A stretch of DNA of 36,425 nt from SM23-73-3 sp965369445. GTDB lineage: Bacteria; Zixibacteria; MSB-5A5; SM1-73. The translations under genes were made by a program, and so were the position numbers. Under the pieces are notes generated by a model. That model did no database searches, had not been told where the DNA came from, and was given only the letters and a program-made list of their open reading frames with translations. Location: contig CBDUQU010000010.1 in the NCBI GenBank assembly GCA_965369445.1, forward strand, positions 1 to 36,425, read 5' to 3'. Of this stretch, positions 22,459 to 30,411 are shown in pieces. Positions within the stretch are counted from its first letter, which is position 1. Every line of letters begins with the position of its first letter.

Positions 22459-23736
22459 ATGGCAAAGAAGCTCTTCATATTCGAAGATGATAAATACGGC
22501 CATTTTTTCCCTCTGACCTGCAGCCGCCCGGTTTATGAGCTCCTCTGCGGTATGAGAAGAATCAGGGAAAAGATTGAATCCTCTTTCCCCGATGCCGAGG
22601 TGATACTTCTGAGTCGGGATCATCTGAAGGCGGTGCTGAAAAGCAGAACCGGACACAAGGTGAACGAACTCGACGTCGAAGACACGGACGAGATTCTGCT
22701 GGTCAATGGTAGAATTCTGCCAACCTTAGCTTTCTGCGAAAAGGTGAGGTTCTCAAAAGGCGAGAAATTCTACTTCCGAGGAGACGATTTGGTCGGTTGG
22801 ACAGGTTGGGGAGGGGGGTTCAAGAATCTAAAAAACTCGTTCGGAGCCTTATGTGCCAAGGGTCAGATTAAGGCTCTGAAATCTAAGGCTGACTTCCTGG
22901 AGGTGGACGTTAACATGGTCAACTATATCTGGGATCTGGTATCGCGGAATAGATCGGAGATTGGAGCCGACTTCGAGCGAATCAAGCCGGACCTGGATTT
23001 CAAAAACATGTTCAAGCACAGCCAGGTGGATGACCAGGCGTTGATCTACGATGTGGAAGAGGTCTATGTCGGAAAAGACTCTTCGATAGACGGACAGGTG
23101 GTTTTGGATGCCCGGGAAGGTCCAATCTTTATCGGAGAGAGGGTCACCATCCAACCGCACACCAGAGTGTCGGGTCCGTGTTACATCGGCGTGGATTGCG
23201 TCCTGGTGGGTGGTAAGGTGGGGGGAGGAACCAGCATCGGGCCGGTTTGCAGAATCGGAGGTGAGGTTGAGGAGTCGGTATTCCTGGGATATTCCAACAA
23301 GTGTCACCAGGGCTTCTTAGGACATTCTTACGTGGGCGAGTGGGTCAATCTGGGTGCCCTGACCACCAACAGCGACCTGAAGAACAACTATGGTCCGGTC
23401 AGGGTGATGGTCGACGGCACCCTGGTGGATTCGGGGTTGGCAAAGGTGGGTGCGTTTTTGGGCGATCATGTAAAGACCGGAATTGGAACCCTTCTCAACA
23501 CCGGTCTGACTATAGGCTTCGCTTCGAATCTGTTCGGCGGGGGAATGATTGAAGAGAGGAACATACCACCCTTCTCCTGGGTAAGCGCGGGAAAACGTGA
23601 GGAATACAGGCTGGAAAAGGCGATTGAAACCGCCCGGGCGATGATGAAGAGAAGAAATATCGAATTAAGATCCGAGGAGATCGATATATTTAAGGAAATA
23701 TTCAAACTGACCGAAAAAGAAAGAGGAAAGACGTAA
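22459..23736 (+). CDS. GlmU-like sugar nucleotidyltransferase/acetyltransferase (alternative bacterial type)
   Basis: A 425-residue protein of the alternative GlmU group. The N-terminal ~190 residues form a shortened nucleotidyltransferase-like region (KLFIFEDDKYGHFFPLTCSRPVYELLCGMRRIREKI). The C-terminal half, from about residue 200, is a left-handed beta-helix with hexapeptide repeats (IGERVTIQPHTRVSGPCYIGVDCVLVGGKVGGGTSIGP) and a GYSNKCHQGFLGHSYVGEWVNLGALTTNSDLKNNYG block. It probably makes or modifies UDP-GlcNAc or a related sugar nucleotide. Strong GGAGG before the ATG. It leads a set with galT and glgA on sugar-phosphate metabolism, though galT has its own promoter. Confidence 0.82.
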   Translation: MAKKLFIFEDDKYGHFFPLTCSRPVYELLCGMRRIREKIESSFPDAEVILLSRDHLKAVLKSRTGHKVNELDVEDTDEILLVNGRILPTLAFCEKVRFSKGEKFYFRGDDLVGWTGWGGGFKNLKNSFGALCAKGQIKALKSKADFLEVDVNMVNYIWDLVSRNRSEIGADFERIKPDLDFKNMFKHSQVDDQALIYDVEEVYVGKDSSIDGQVVLDAREGPIFIGERVTIQPHTRVSGPCYIGVDCVLVGGKVGGGTSIGPVCRIGGEVEESVFLGYSNKCHQGFLGHSYVGEWVNLGALTTNSDLKNNYGPVRVMVDGTLVDSGLAKVGAFLGDHVKTGIGTLLNTGLTIGFASNLFGGGMIEERNIPPFSWVSAGKREEYRLEKAIETARAMMKRRNIELRSEEIDIFKEIFKLTEKERGKT

Positions 23737-23967
23737 ACTCGCTTGCCGTGTTGCCGGGCGTTGCCTAAGCATGTCACGCCCTGCAGTCCCCACAGAATCT
23801 GAATGGATGCAGTCAAGGCTGAAAGGATCGACATAATTCGAGTAGATTTGCGAGTTACACCCAGTCGAATCCAATGGGACGAGACTTCACCGAGATCTGT
23901 GCAGGTGGAGAGAGAGACAACCTGCGCGTCAGTGAAGGAGGAGCTCGGCTTCTCCGATATATTTGTG

Positions 23968-23996
23968 TTGACAGGTTGAGACATGTGACATATCAT
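23968..23996 (+). promoter_or_regulatory. Near-consensus promoter of galT-glgA
   Basis: TTGACA at 23968-23973, 17 bp, TATCAT at 23991-23996. The predicted start near 24003 is about 45 nt before the galT GTG. It lies in the 311-bp gap 23737-24047, in which I see nothing else. Confidence 0.72.
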
Positions 23997-24047
23997 TGAT
24001 GGCTGACAGGAAGCGACGGTCGGCATAAGGTGGTTTAGGAGGATAAG

Positions 24048-25049
24048 GTGCCAGAACTGCGAAAGGATCCCATAATCGGCAGGTGGGTGATCATCTCAAC
24101 GGAGCGGGGGAAAAGACCGTCGGACTTTTCCGGCACCCCCAAGAGAAGAAAGGAAGCCAAGCTCTGCCCTTTTTGCCCGGGGAATGAATCTGCCACCCCT
24201 CCGGAGATTCTGGCCTATCGTCCGGATTCATCAGAACCGAACAAGCCGGGCTGGACACTGAGAGTTATTTCGAACAAATATCCGGCGCTCCGGATTGAGG
24301 GTGATCTCAACCGGGAAGGGGTTGGGATCTTCGACAAGATGAACGGGGTGGGAGCGCATGAGGTGATCATAGAGACACCGGACCACAAAAGTGATTTGGT
24401 CGATCTTGACGTCAAACAGGTGGAGGCCCTTATCTGGGCCTATCGAGCCAGAGCCATTGATCTGAAGAAAGATCCCCGCTTCCGCTACATATTGATTTTC
24501 AAAAACCAGGGAGAGGCAGCCGGTGCCTCGCTGGAACACAGCCACAGCCAGCTCATAGCTACTCCCATCGTCCCCAAAAGAGTGGCGGAGGAGGTGGAGG
24601 GTGCGAGGAAGTATTACGAATACAAGGAAAGGTGCATTTTCTGCGACGCCATAAAACAGGAGATCGCCGACGGTGAGCGGGTGGTTATTCAGAACGATGC
24701 TTTCATCTCTTTAGAACCCTTTGCCCCCCGGTTCCCTTTTGAAACCTGGATCCTGCCCAAGAAGCACCAGCCAGCTTTTGAGACGATCAAGAAGGATGAA
24801 ATTCCGCTTTTGGCTTCCATATTGCTGGAGACACTGCGGAGATTGGCCAAGGCGCTGAACAACCCGCCATACAACTATGTCCTGCACACCAGCCCGGTGG
24901 ACGACGGTTACGCTGAAGAATATCACTGGCATATCGAGATCATGCCTAAGCTAACCAAGGTAGCTGGTTTCGAATGGGGAACCGGCTTTTACATAAATCC
25001 CACCACACCGGAGGACGCGGCCGGTTATCTGAGAGAAATCAAAATCTAA
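24048..25049 (+). CDS. galT: Galactose-1-phosphate uridylyltransferase
   Basis: Exchanges UMP between UDP-glucose and galactose-1-phosphate (HIT superfamily), feeding sugar nucleotides to polysaccharide synthesis. 333 residues, GTG start with GGAGG upstream. CPFCPGNE at 40-47 gives the first metal Cys pair, HSHSQ at 164-168 holds catalytic His166 (same number as in E. coli), and EYHWHIEIMPKL is the late His motif. The second half is the HIT-like repeat. glgA follows after 22 bp, so both are probably cotranscribed. In genomes of this kind GalT-like enzymes with glgA sometimes act on glucose-1-phosphate instead; this cannot be decided from sequence. Confidence 0.9.
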   Translation: MPELRKDPIIGRWVIISTERGKRPSDFSGTPKRRKEAKLCPFCPGNESATPPEILAYRPDSSEPNKPGWTLRVISNKYPALRIEGDLNREGVGIFDKMNGVGAHEVIIETPDHKSDLVDLDVKQVEALIWAYRARAIDLKKDPRFRYILIFKNQGEAAGASLEHSHSQLIATPIVPKRVAEEVEGARKYYEYKERCIFCDAIKQEIADGERVVIQNDAFISLEPFAPRFPFETWILPKKHQPAFETIKKDEIPLLASILLETLRRLAKALNNPPYNYVLHTSPVDDGYAEEYHWHIEIMPKLTKVAGFEWGTGFYINPTTPEDAAGYLREIKI

Positions 25050-25071
25050 CAACTTAACCGAGGGGAAAGAC

Positions 25072-26607
25072 TTGGATACTAAGAGGTTGAAAATCCTGAT
25101 TGCCTCACCCGAGGTGGTTCCTTTCGCCAAGACCGGAGGCTTAGCTGACGTCACCGGAGCCCTGCCCAAGGCTCTGGCAAAGCTGGGTCACCAGGTGAAG
25201 GTGATCCTGCCGAATTACAGGATGGTGGACTTAAAGAAGTTCGGACTGTCAGAAGTCGACGCCAGTTTTCCTCAAATCCCTGTGGGAGACGCAAGAAAAG
25301 ACATTTCGGTGAAAAGATATGTCATGGGAAACGGTGAAGTCGAATGGCTCTTTGTGGTAAACGATGAGTATTTTGACCGGGAGGAGCTTTATAGGGACCA
25401 ATCCACCGGTTTTGACTACGAGGATAATGATCAACGATTCATATTCTTCACTAGGGGGACATTGGAGATACTGAAAACCCTGAATTGGCAACCCGACATA
25501 ATCCATGCCAACGACTGGCAATCTGCTCTCATCGTCGCATACTTGAGGACCTTGTATGCTGGCGACGAGTTCTTCAAAGACACGGCAACGGTCTTCTCTA
25601 TTCACAACCTGGCTTATCAAGGGAACTTCCCCAAGAAGACGTTTGACAAGATCGGAGTATCAAAAGATCTGTTCTATCCCACCAGCCCCTTTGAGTTCTG
25701 GGGAAAGGTGAATTTCATGAAGGCGGGGATATATTACGCGGACGTCATCAATACCGTGTCGGAGACTTATGCAGTGGAGATTCAGTCCGGCTCCGAATAC
25801 GGTCACGGACTGGAGGGGGTTCTAAGAGGCAGGAATGCGGATCTTTTTGGTATCGTAAACGGGATCGATTACGGCGTCTGGTCTCCGCAGAAGGACAAGC
25901 TTATCTCACATAGCTTCTCGCCAGAGGATCTTTCCGGCAAGAGGAAAAACAAGGAACTGCTGCTGAAGCTGTGCAACCTACCTGTCTCGAAGAGAGACAT
26001 TCCCCTCATCGGAATTATCTCCCGGCTGGCAGACCAGAAGGGCTTTGACCTTCTGGCCCAGATTGCCGATGAGCTTCTCGCCCTGGACTTACAGATGGTG
26101 ATCCTGGGAACCGGTGACGAGAAGTATCACCGCTTGTTCACTGCCATACGAGCAAAATACCCCAAGAAGATTTCGGTCAATCTTCTCTTCGACAATCCGC
26201 TGGCTCATCTCATCGAGGCGGGAAGCGACATGTTTCTCATGCCCTCCAGATATGAACCGTGTGGTTTGAACCAGCTCTACAGCCTGAAGTATGGAACTGT
26301 TCCCATCGTCCGAAAGACTGGAGGGCTGGCCGATACCATCGAGAATTATGATCCCCGAACTGGTGACGGAACTGGGTTTGTCTTCAAAGGTTATGATGCT
26401 TCCGAGCTTCTGGAGACCGTCGAGCTCGCTCTCAGCGTATATAAAGACAAGGGAGCCTGGAGCACTTTGATGAAGAATGGCATGGAAAAGGACTTCTCCT
26501 GGGAATCTTCCGCCAGGAAATATGTGGAGTTGTACCAGAAGGCTCAGGAAAAAACAAGAGCAGGTTCCAACCGGGGGAAAGAAGTCCCCGACCAGAAGCA
26601 AGCTTAG
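25072..26607 (+). CDS. glgA: Glycogen synthase (ADP-glucose type, GT5)
   Basis: Extends alpha-1,4-glucan using a nucleotide sugar. 511 residues; TTG start with GAGGGG upstream. The substrate loop PFAKTGGLADVTGALPKAL has Lys20, as in bacterial GlgA. IHANDWQSAL, the VNTVSETYA-like strand, NGIDYGVWSP, the C-terminal phosphate loop SRLADQKGFDLL and the acceptor/nucleotide Glu region PSRYEPCGLNQLYSLKYGTVPIVRKTGGLADT are all present. The last ~25 residues are a charged tail not needed for the fold. It is downstream of galT under the 23968 promoter. Confidence 0.93.
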   Translation: MDTKRLKILIASPEVVPFAKTGGLADVTGALPKALAKLGHQVKVILPNYRMVDLKKFGLSEVDASFPQIPVGDARKDISVKRYVMGNGEVEWLFVVNDEYFDREELYRDQSTGFDYEDNDQRFIFFTRGTLEILKTLNWQPDIIHANDWQSALIVAYLRTLYAGDEFFKDTATVFSIHNLAYQGNFPKKTFDKIGVSKDLFYPTSPFEFWGKVNFMKAGIYYADVINTVSETYAVEIQSGSEYGHGLEGVLRGRNADLFGIVNGIDYGVWSPQKDKLISHSFSPEDLSGKRKNKELLLKLCNLPVSKRDIPLIGIISRLADQKGFDLLAQIADELLALDLQMVILGTGDEKYHRLFTAIRAKYPKKISVNLLFDNPLAHLIEAGSDMFLMPSRYEPCGLNQLYSLKYGTVPIVRKTGGLADTIENYDPRTGDGTGFVFKGYDASELLETVELALSVYKDKGAWSTLMKNGMEKDFSWESSARKYVELYQKAQEKTRAGSNRGKEVPDQKQA

Positions 26608-26666
26608 CTTCGTTACCTTTTTTATCTACAGCCGTAGGACGGTGTGCCGGGAGTTGCTCGACTTAT

Positions 26667-26739
26667 GGTTCGACAAGCTCACCATCCTGAGCGAAGCCGA
26701 AGGATCGAGCAGATTCTGCCTGATGAATCAGGCAACTAC
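26667..26739 (+). repeat. Dispersed intergenic repeats after glgA
   Basis: 26667-26708 is a copy of the widespread TTCGACAAGCTCACCATCC / TGAGCGAAGCCGAAGGATC type repeat; 26717-26739 is the second GCCTGAT/ATCAGGC hairpin with an AACTAC tail (see 22368). The 253 bp between glgA and the RAYT island holds only such repeats. Confidence 0.7.
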
Positions 26740-26860
26740 AGAGAGACGCGGTCCTGCCTGCCCTTTGAGCTTCGTTTCCCCGAAATTAATCTCTTATCTG
26801 CTTGACGCATCCACAGATAACTGGGATATTGATAGCAATTCTCGACCAACAGCAGATTCC

Positions 26861-26941
26861 CGTTCGTGCGGGAATTGTCGTTGAGATCCCGCTCTGGGCG
26901 GGGGATTTTTCCCCGTCCGGGGAATCCTGGTGACCCGCACG
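26861..26941 (+). repeat. 81-bp repeat A1
   Basis: Matches 28095-28175 with two mismatches. It starts CGTTCGTGCGGGAATTG and ends GACCCGCACG; the transposase stop codon begins on the next base. Confidence 0.9.
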
Positions 26942-27517
26942 TTAGTAGGATTTTATGTTGAGTATATCAACGATATCCACTCTAAAGACGCTATGGTCAT
27001 TCAGATAATAATTCCTAAAACTGGAATACAGATAATCTTGTGGCTCCTTTACCAGTCTTGCCCGAACTGGGTTATTGTGGATATAATCCAGTTTGATTTT
27101 CATCACCCTATCAGTATAAATGGGAACCCCGCGAGATTTTTCTTTCCAAACCCTATGCTGAGAAGGCATATTGGCGAGATTCTTAAAGCTTTTCAAGATT
27201 CGCTGGGATTTCATGATGTCAACGTTATGTTCCAAATTTTCTTCAAAACATTTCACAATTCTGATTGAACTCTTTCTTAATAGATTTTGGATGAATGATT
27301 TGATATTTTCACCTTCTTGAGAATTTATGATCAAATGCAAATGGGTAGGCATGATCACATATGCTTGAATTTTCGTTTTGTATTTTTCTCGGTAAAAGTT
27401 CATTAAATCCAAAAGTATTTCCTTGCCTCTTTGCAATTCAAAGACTGAAATGCTCTCGACTATTTTGCTGGTGAAGAAATATGAGTGATTATCTAAATAA
27501 ATATTTTTCCAGGCCAT
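26942..27517 (-). CDS. REP-associated tyrosine transposase (RAYT / Y1_Tnp family)
   Basis: A 191-residue IS200/IS605-type single-strand transposase of the REP-associated class. The metal-binding HUH motif is MPTHLHLIIN (His59 and His61). The C-terminal family signature KLDYIHNNPVRARLVKEPQDYLYSS is near residues 142-166, and VWKEKSRGVPIYTDR precedes it. The usual LKxxY-type catalytic tyrosine is not obvious: the matching segment reads NLLRKSSIRIV, so activity is uncertain. I start at the ATG at 27517 (MAWKNIYLDNHSYFFTSK); the open frame to 27562 runs into repeat R1. Such enzymes mobilise the hairpin repeats that surround them, which fits the four repeat copies here. Confidence 0.85.
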   Translation of the reverse strand: MAWKNIYLDNHSYFFTSKIVESISVFELQRGKEILLDLMNFYREKYKTKIQAYVIMPTHLHLIINSQEGENIKSFIQNLLRKSSIRIVKCFEENLEHNVDIMKSQRILKSFKNLANMPSQHRVWKEKSRGVPIYTDRVMKIKLDYIHNNPVRARLVKEPQDYLYSSFRNYYLNDHSVFRVDIVDILNIKSY

Positions 27518-27528
27518 CGTGTCGTTCC

Positions 27529-27600
27529 CGTTCGTGCGGGAATTGGATTTCCCGCATGACATTATTTTTATGGATCGGGAATTCCAATTCCCGATCCAAC
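27529..27600 (+). repeat. Short repeat R1 with 12-bp-stem hairpin
   Basis: Shares both ends with A2 plus hairpin (28095-28216) but lacks about 50 bp of the middle. The hairpin is at 27572-27597: stems 27572-27583 and 27586-27597, spacer CC. Confidence 0.8.
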
Positions 27601-27642
27601 AATAAATTTTCTTGTTGGTGCGAAAAGTGGATTATTCCGTTT

Positions 27643-27706
27643 CTGGTGGAGTCCTGGTGACCGCACAATATTATACTTGCAGGTCGGGAATTCCAATTCC
27701 CGACCT
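27643..27706 (+). repeat. Partial repeat R2 with variant hairpin
   Basis: Corresponds to the right end of the A2 unit (TCCTGGTGACC..CGCAC) followed by a 12-bp-stem hairpin at 27681-27706. The stem base reads AGGTCGGG/CCCGACCT instead of GGATCGGG/CCCGATCC: two paired substitutions. Confidence 0.78.
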
Positions 27707-27726
27707 AACCAGTAAATGTTCTTCTT

Positions 27727-28083
27727 CTAACAATCTTCTTCCGGCGTCACTTCTTTAAATTTCCGTACTCTCCATCTTGGTTCAGGAACAGGTTCAACGT
27801 CTCCTTCCCTAAAAATAAATATCTTGGGTTTCCTCTTACCGATTTCTGTCACCCTGTAAATGTACCCGCCTTTCTTAAGAGCAATTCTCTGTTCCTTACT
27901 ACTTATAGTAAAACCCTGGAAAGGATTTGACCCCGTTGTGCCCTTGACCTCGATTTTTCGTTTACCAGACTTTAGATCATATCCACACTTCTTTTCTTTT
28001 GGTTTTTGCACTGTCCTTCTGTTTTTCTTTTCGAACCGTGTTACTATTTTCATTGCTTTATCCCTGATTTCCTGATTGGTCAT
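27727..28083 (-). CDS. DUF3883-like small protein (PD-(D/E)XK-type fold)
   Basis: A 118-residue basic protein. I start at the ATG at 28083, which has GAGGAGGT 5 bp upstream; the open frame to 28188 would translate repeat A2. The core GYDLKSGKRKIEVKGTTG (residues 34-51) has Asp36 and E45-V-K47 in the D...ExK arrangement of restriction-like nucleases, followed by FTISSKEQRIALKKGGYIYRV, the DUF3883 pattern. DUF3883 usually occurs as a C-terminal domain of large restriction/defence helicases; here it stands alone with a Lys/Arg-rich N-terminal helix. It may be a nuclease or DNA-binding accessory of the island; function not shown. Confidence 0.7.
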   Translation of the reverse strand: MTNQEIRDKAMKIVTRFEKKNRRTVQKPKEKKCGYDLKSGKRKIEVKGTTGSNPFQGFTISSKEQRIALKKGGYIYRVTEIGKRKPKIFIFREGDVEPVPEPRWRVRKFKEVTPEEDC

Positions 28084-28094
28084 ATTAACCTCCT

Positions 28095-28216
28095 CGTTCG
28101 TGCGGGAATTGTCGTTGAGATCCCGCCCTGGGCGGGGGATATTTCCCCGTCCGGGGAATCCTGGTGACCCGCACGACATTATTTTCATGGATCGGGAATT
28201 CCAATTCCCGATCCAA
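28095..28216 (+). repeat. 81-bp repeat A2 plus terminal hairpin
   Basis: 28095-28175 is the second copy of A1; 28189-28214 is a perfect 12-bp-stem hairpin identical to that in R1. The left end adjoins the Shine-Dalgarno of the DUF3883 gene; the right end is 19 bp from the glyS stop. Confidence 0.88.
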
Positions 28217-28234
28217 TAGGAGACCCAACTTAAA

Positions 28235-29557
28235 CTAAGACTCGTTTCCCCATATCTTTTTAGTCAACACAGAAACTAGCTCGTCGATTTTGTGTCTGGT
28301 CTGCTCCATGGAGTCTCTCTCCCGCAGGGTGACGGTCTCGTCCTCTAAGGTCTGAGAATCGACGGTGATGCCAAAAGGCGTACCGGCTTCGTCCTGGCGG
28401 CGATAGCGTCTTCCCACCGCGCCGCGGTCATCGTAGAAAACCGTGAAATGTGGCCTCAACATCTTTGCGATTCTCTGGGCAATCTCTGGCATATTGTCTC
28501 TGTTTACCAGGGGTAGAATGGAAGTTTTGAAGGGGGCAATCTTGGGATCCAGCTTCAGGACCACTCTCTTCTCGCCCCTGACCTCCTCCTCATGGTAGGC
28601 ATCGATTAAACAGACCAGAATGCTGCGATCGACTCCGGCGGAGGTTTCTATGATGTAGGGGATGAATCTCTCCTTGGTCTGGTCGTCGAAATAGGAGAGG
28701 TCCTTGCCGGTGGCTTGGTTGTGACGCGACAGATCAAAATCGGTGCGGTTGTGTATCCCCTCGATCTCCTTCCAGCCAAAGGGGAAATTGTATTCGATGT
28801 CATATGCGGTCTTGGCGTAATGAGGTAATTCCTTTTTATCGTGTTGGTGAAGTTTCAGATTCTCGCTTCTCACACCGATCTCGACGTACCACTTCATCCT
28901 CTCTTCCTTCCAGTATTCCATCCACTTTTCGTCCTCTTTGGGATTGATGAAGTACTGCATCTCCATCTGCTCGAACTCGCGAGAGCGGAAGATGAAATTG
29001 CCTGGAGAGATCTCGTTTCTGAACGCCTTGCCTATCTGGGCAATGCCAAAGGGGACTTTCTGACGGGCGGGACCCATGACGTTTAAGAAATTCACATAGA
29101 TTCCCTGGGCGGTCTCCGGTCTTAAGTAGACCACGGATGCCGCATCTTCAACCGGGCCCATGTGGGTCTTGAACATCAGGTTAAACATGCGTGCCTCGGT
29201 AAGCTCACCGCCGCACTCCGGACAGGCGGGGCCCTCGATGTCATCCGCCCGGAATCTCTGCTTGCACTTTTTGCAGTCGACCATGGGGACGGTGAAGCCC
29301 TCCACGTGTCCTGAGGTCTCCCACACCTTGGGATGCATCAAGATGGAGGTGTCCACCCCCTCGACGTCGTTCCGGTACTGGGTCATGCTTCTCCACCAGT
29401 GATCCTTGACGTTCCTCTTCAACTCCACGCCCAGGGGGCCGTAGTCCCAGCAGCTATTGATCCCCCCGTATATCTCCGAAGATTGAAAGATGAAGCCTCT
29501 CCGTTTGCACAGGGAAACCAGCTTGTCCATCAAATCAGGTTGTTTCTTCTTTGCCAC
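28235..29557 (-). CDS. glyS: Glycyl-tRNA synthetase, dimeric single-chain type
   Basis: Charges tRNA-Gly. 440 residues: the class II alpha-2 enzyme (archaeal/eukaryal and many bacterial type), not the GlyQ/GlyS tetramer. N-terminal GGINSCWDYGPLGVELKRNVKDHWW, a four-Cys zinc ribbon (C95, C98, C112, C115), RPETAQGIYVNF and FRNEISPGNFIFRSREFEQMEMQYF are typical, and the C-terminal anticodon-binding domain contains YDDRGAVGRRYRRQDEAGTPFGITVD. GTG start at 29557 with AAGGAGGA upstream. It has its own promoter inside the end of recO. Confidence 0.95.
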   Translation of the reverse strand: MAKKKQPDLMDKLVSLCKRRGFIFQSSEIYGGINSCWDYGPLGVELKRNVKDHWWRSMTQYRNDVEGVDTSILMHPKVWETSGHVEGFTVPMVDCKKCKQRFRADDIEGPACPECGGELTEARMFNLMFKTHMGPVEDAASVVYLRPETAQGIYVNFLNVMGPARQKVPFGIAQIGKAFRNEISPGNFIFRSREFEQMEMQYFINPKEDEKWMEYWKEERMKWYVEIGVRSENLKLHQHDKKELPHYAKTAYDIEYNFPFGWKEIEGIHNRTDFDLSRHNQATGKDLSYFDDQTKERFIPYIIETSAGVDRSILVCLIDAYHEEEVRGEKRVVLKLDPKIAPFKTSILPLVNRDNMPEIAQRIAKMLRPHFTVFYDDRGAVGRRYRRQDEAGTPFGITVDSQTLEDETVTLRERDSMEQTRHKIDELVSVLTKKIWGNES

Positions 29558-29631
29558 TTCTCCTCCTTGATAGTTCGAATTCTCCTACTCCTGGATGCCG
29601 GATGAACCTTATTCTCTTTGGTCTTTTTGTT

Positions 29632-29660
29632 AGTCTATTTCTATTTCAATTCTTTGTCAA
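29632..29660 (-). promoter_or_regulatory. Promoter of glyS within 3' end of recO
   Basis: On the minus strand TTGACA (29655-29660), 17 bp, TAGACT (29632-29637), about 70 nt before the glyS start. The -35 overlaps the last recO codons. Confidence 0.65.
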
Positions 29661-30411
29661 TGTCCAAAAACTCCAACGACTTCAAATCTTTTCCTCTCCC
29701 GGTGTGGTACTCCAGAAGGCTGAGAATCACGTTGGTGATCTCCTTTAGTTGTTCCTTCGGAATGTTATACGTATCTAAATCTTCGGTCTTTATGGATTGA
29801 AGTTTAAGCGCTGAAGCGACGGAATCTTTAGAGAGCCTGAGATACGCCTGATCAGCCCGGCTGCACCTTCTGCAGATAATTCCTCCCTTTTCAGAGCTGA
29901 ACAATATCAGTTCAGCCTCGATATTCTTGCTGCAACCGGTGCATCTGTCGAATTTAGGCTTGTACCCTAAAAGGTCAGTCAATTGGAGAGCGAAGAAGGC
30001 GAAGCCTTTCTCCAGGGATTCTTCGCTGCAGCTTTGCATGAAAGACAGAGTCGCTAAGGTGAGTTCAAAAAGCCGGGGATTGGATTCCTCGCCGGTGATC
30101 AACCGGTCGAGCAACTCCAGAGCAGCGGAGGCGAAGACATATCGATTCAAGTCCTTGTAAAGCGGCTGGTAGGATTCAGTCGTATCGCTCTGGGAGAGTA
30201 AATATATCTCCGAGGTTCGCTTCTTGTAGAAGACGACCTGGAGATGAGAAAAGGTCTGCAGTGCTCCAGATAACCTGCTTTTCGGGCTTCTGATCCCTTT
30301 GGCGATGACTTTGACCTTGCCGTGATCCCTGGTATACAGGGTGGCGATTCTGGAGGTGTCGCCGAATTTTATGCTTTTCAATACGATGGCTTCAGTCTTG
30401 GTGATGCTCAT
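29641..30411 (-). CDS. recO: DNA repair protein RecO
   Basis: Recombination mediator that anneals ssDNA and loads RecA with RecR. 256 residues: an N-terminal OB fold (TEAIVLKSIKFGDTSRIATLYTRDHGKVKVIAKGIRSPKSRLSGALQ), a helical middle, and a four-cysteine zinc site (CTGC then CRRC). The ATG overlaps the stop of the upstream ftsB-like gene by ATGA, so the two are translationally coupled. Confidence 0.92.
   Translation of the reverse strand: MSITKTEAIVLKSIKFGDTSRIATLYTRDHGKVKVIAKGIRSPKSRLSGALQTFSHLQVVFYKKRTSEIYLLSQSDTTESYQPLYKDLNRYVFASAALELLDRLITGEESNPRLFELTLATLSFMQSCSEESLEKGFAFFALQLTDLLGYKPKFDRCTGCSKNIEAELILFSSEKGGIICRRCSRADQAYLRLSKDSVASALKLQSIKTEDLDTYNIPKEQLKEITNVILSLLEYHTGRGKDLKSLEFLDIDKELK

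Larger units (their letters stand above)
26861..28216. mobile_element. REP/RAYT island bounded by 81-bp direct repeats
   Basis: Unit order: 81-bp repeat A1, Y1 transposase gene (-), short repeat R1, partial repeat R2, DUF3883 gene (-), repeat A2 plus terminal hairpin. A1 and A2 are 79 of 81 identical and each carries CGTGCGGG...CCCGCACG terminal inverted repeats. All three hairpin copies have 12-bp stems around CGGGAATTCCAATTCCCG. The island is AT-rich between repeats and separates glgA from glyS. Confidence 0.8.

Noticed and set aside
26477..26884. 135-codon plus-strand frame over the end of glgA and following repeats
   Set aside because: Out of frame with glgA and made largely of dispersed repeats.
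26930..27268. 112-codon plus-strand frame in the island
   Set aside because: Antisense shadow of the transposase gene.
26861..28216. Possible CRISPR array
   Set aside because: Repeats are unequal in length, carry genes between them and lack regular spacers; REP/RAYT explains them better.
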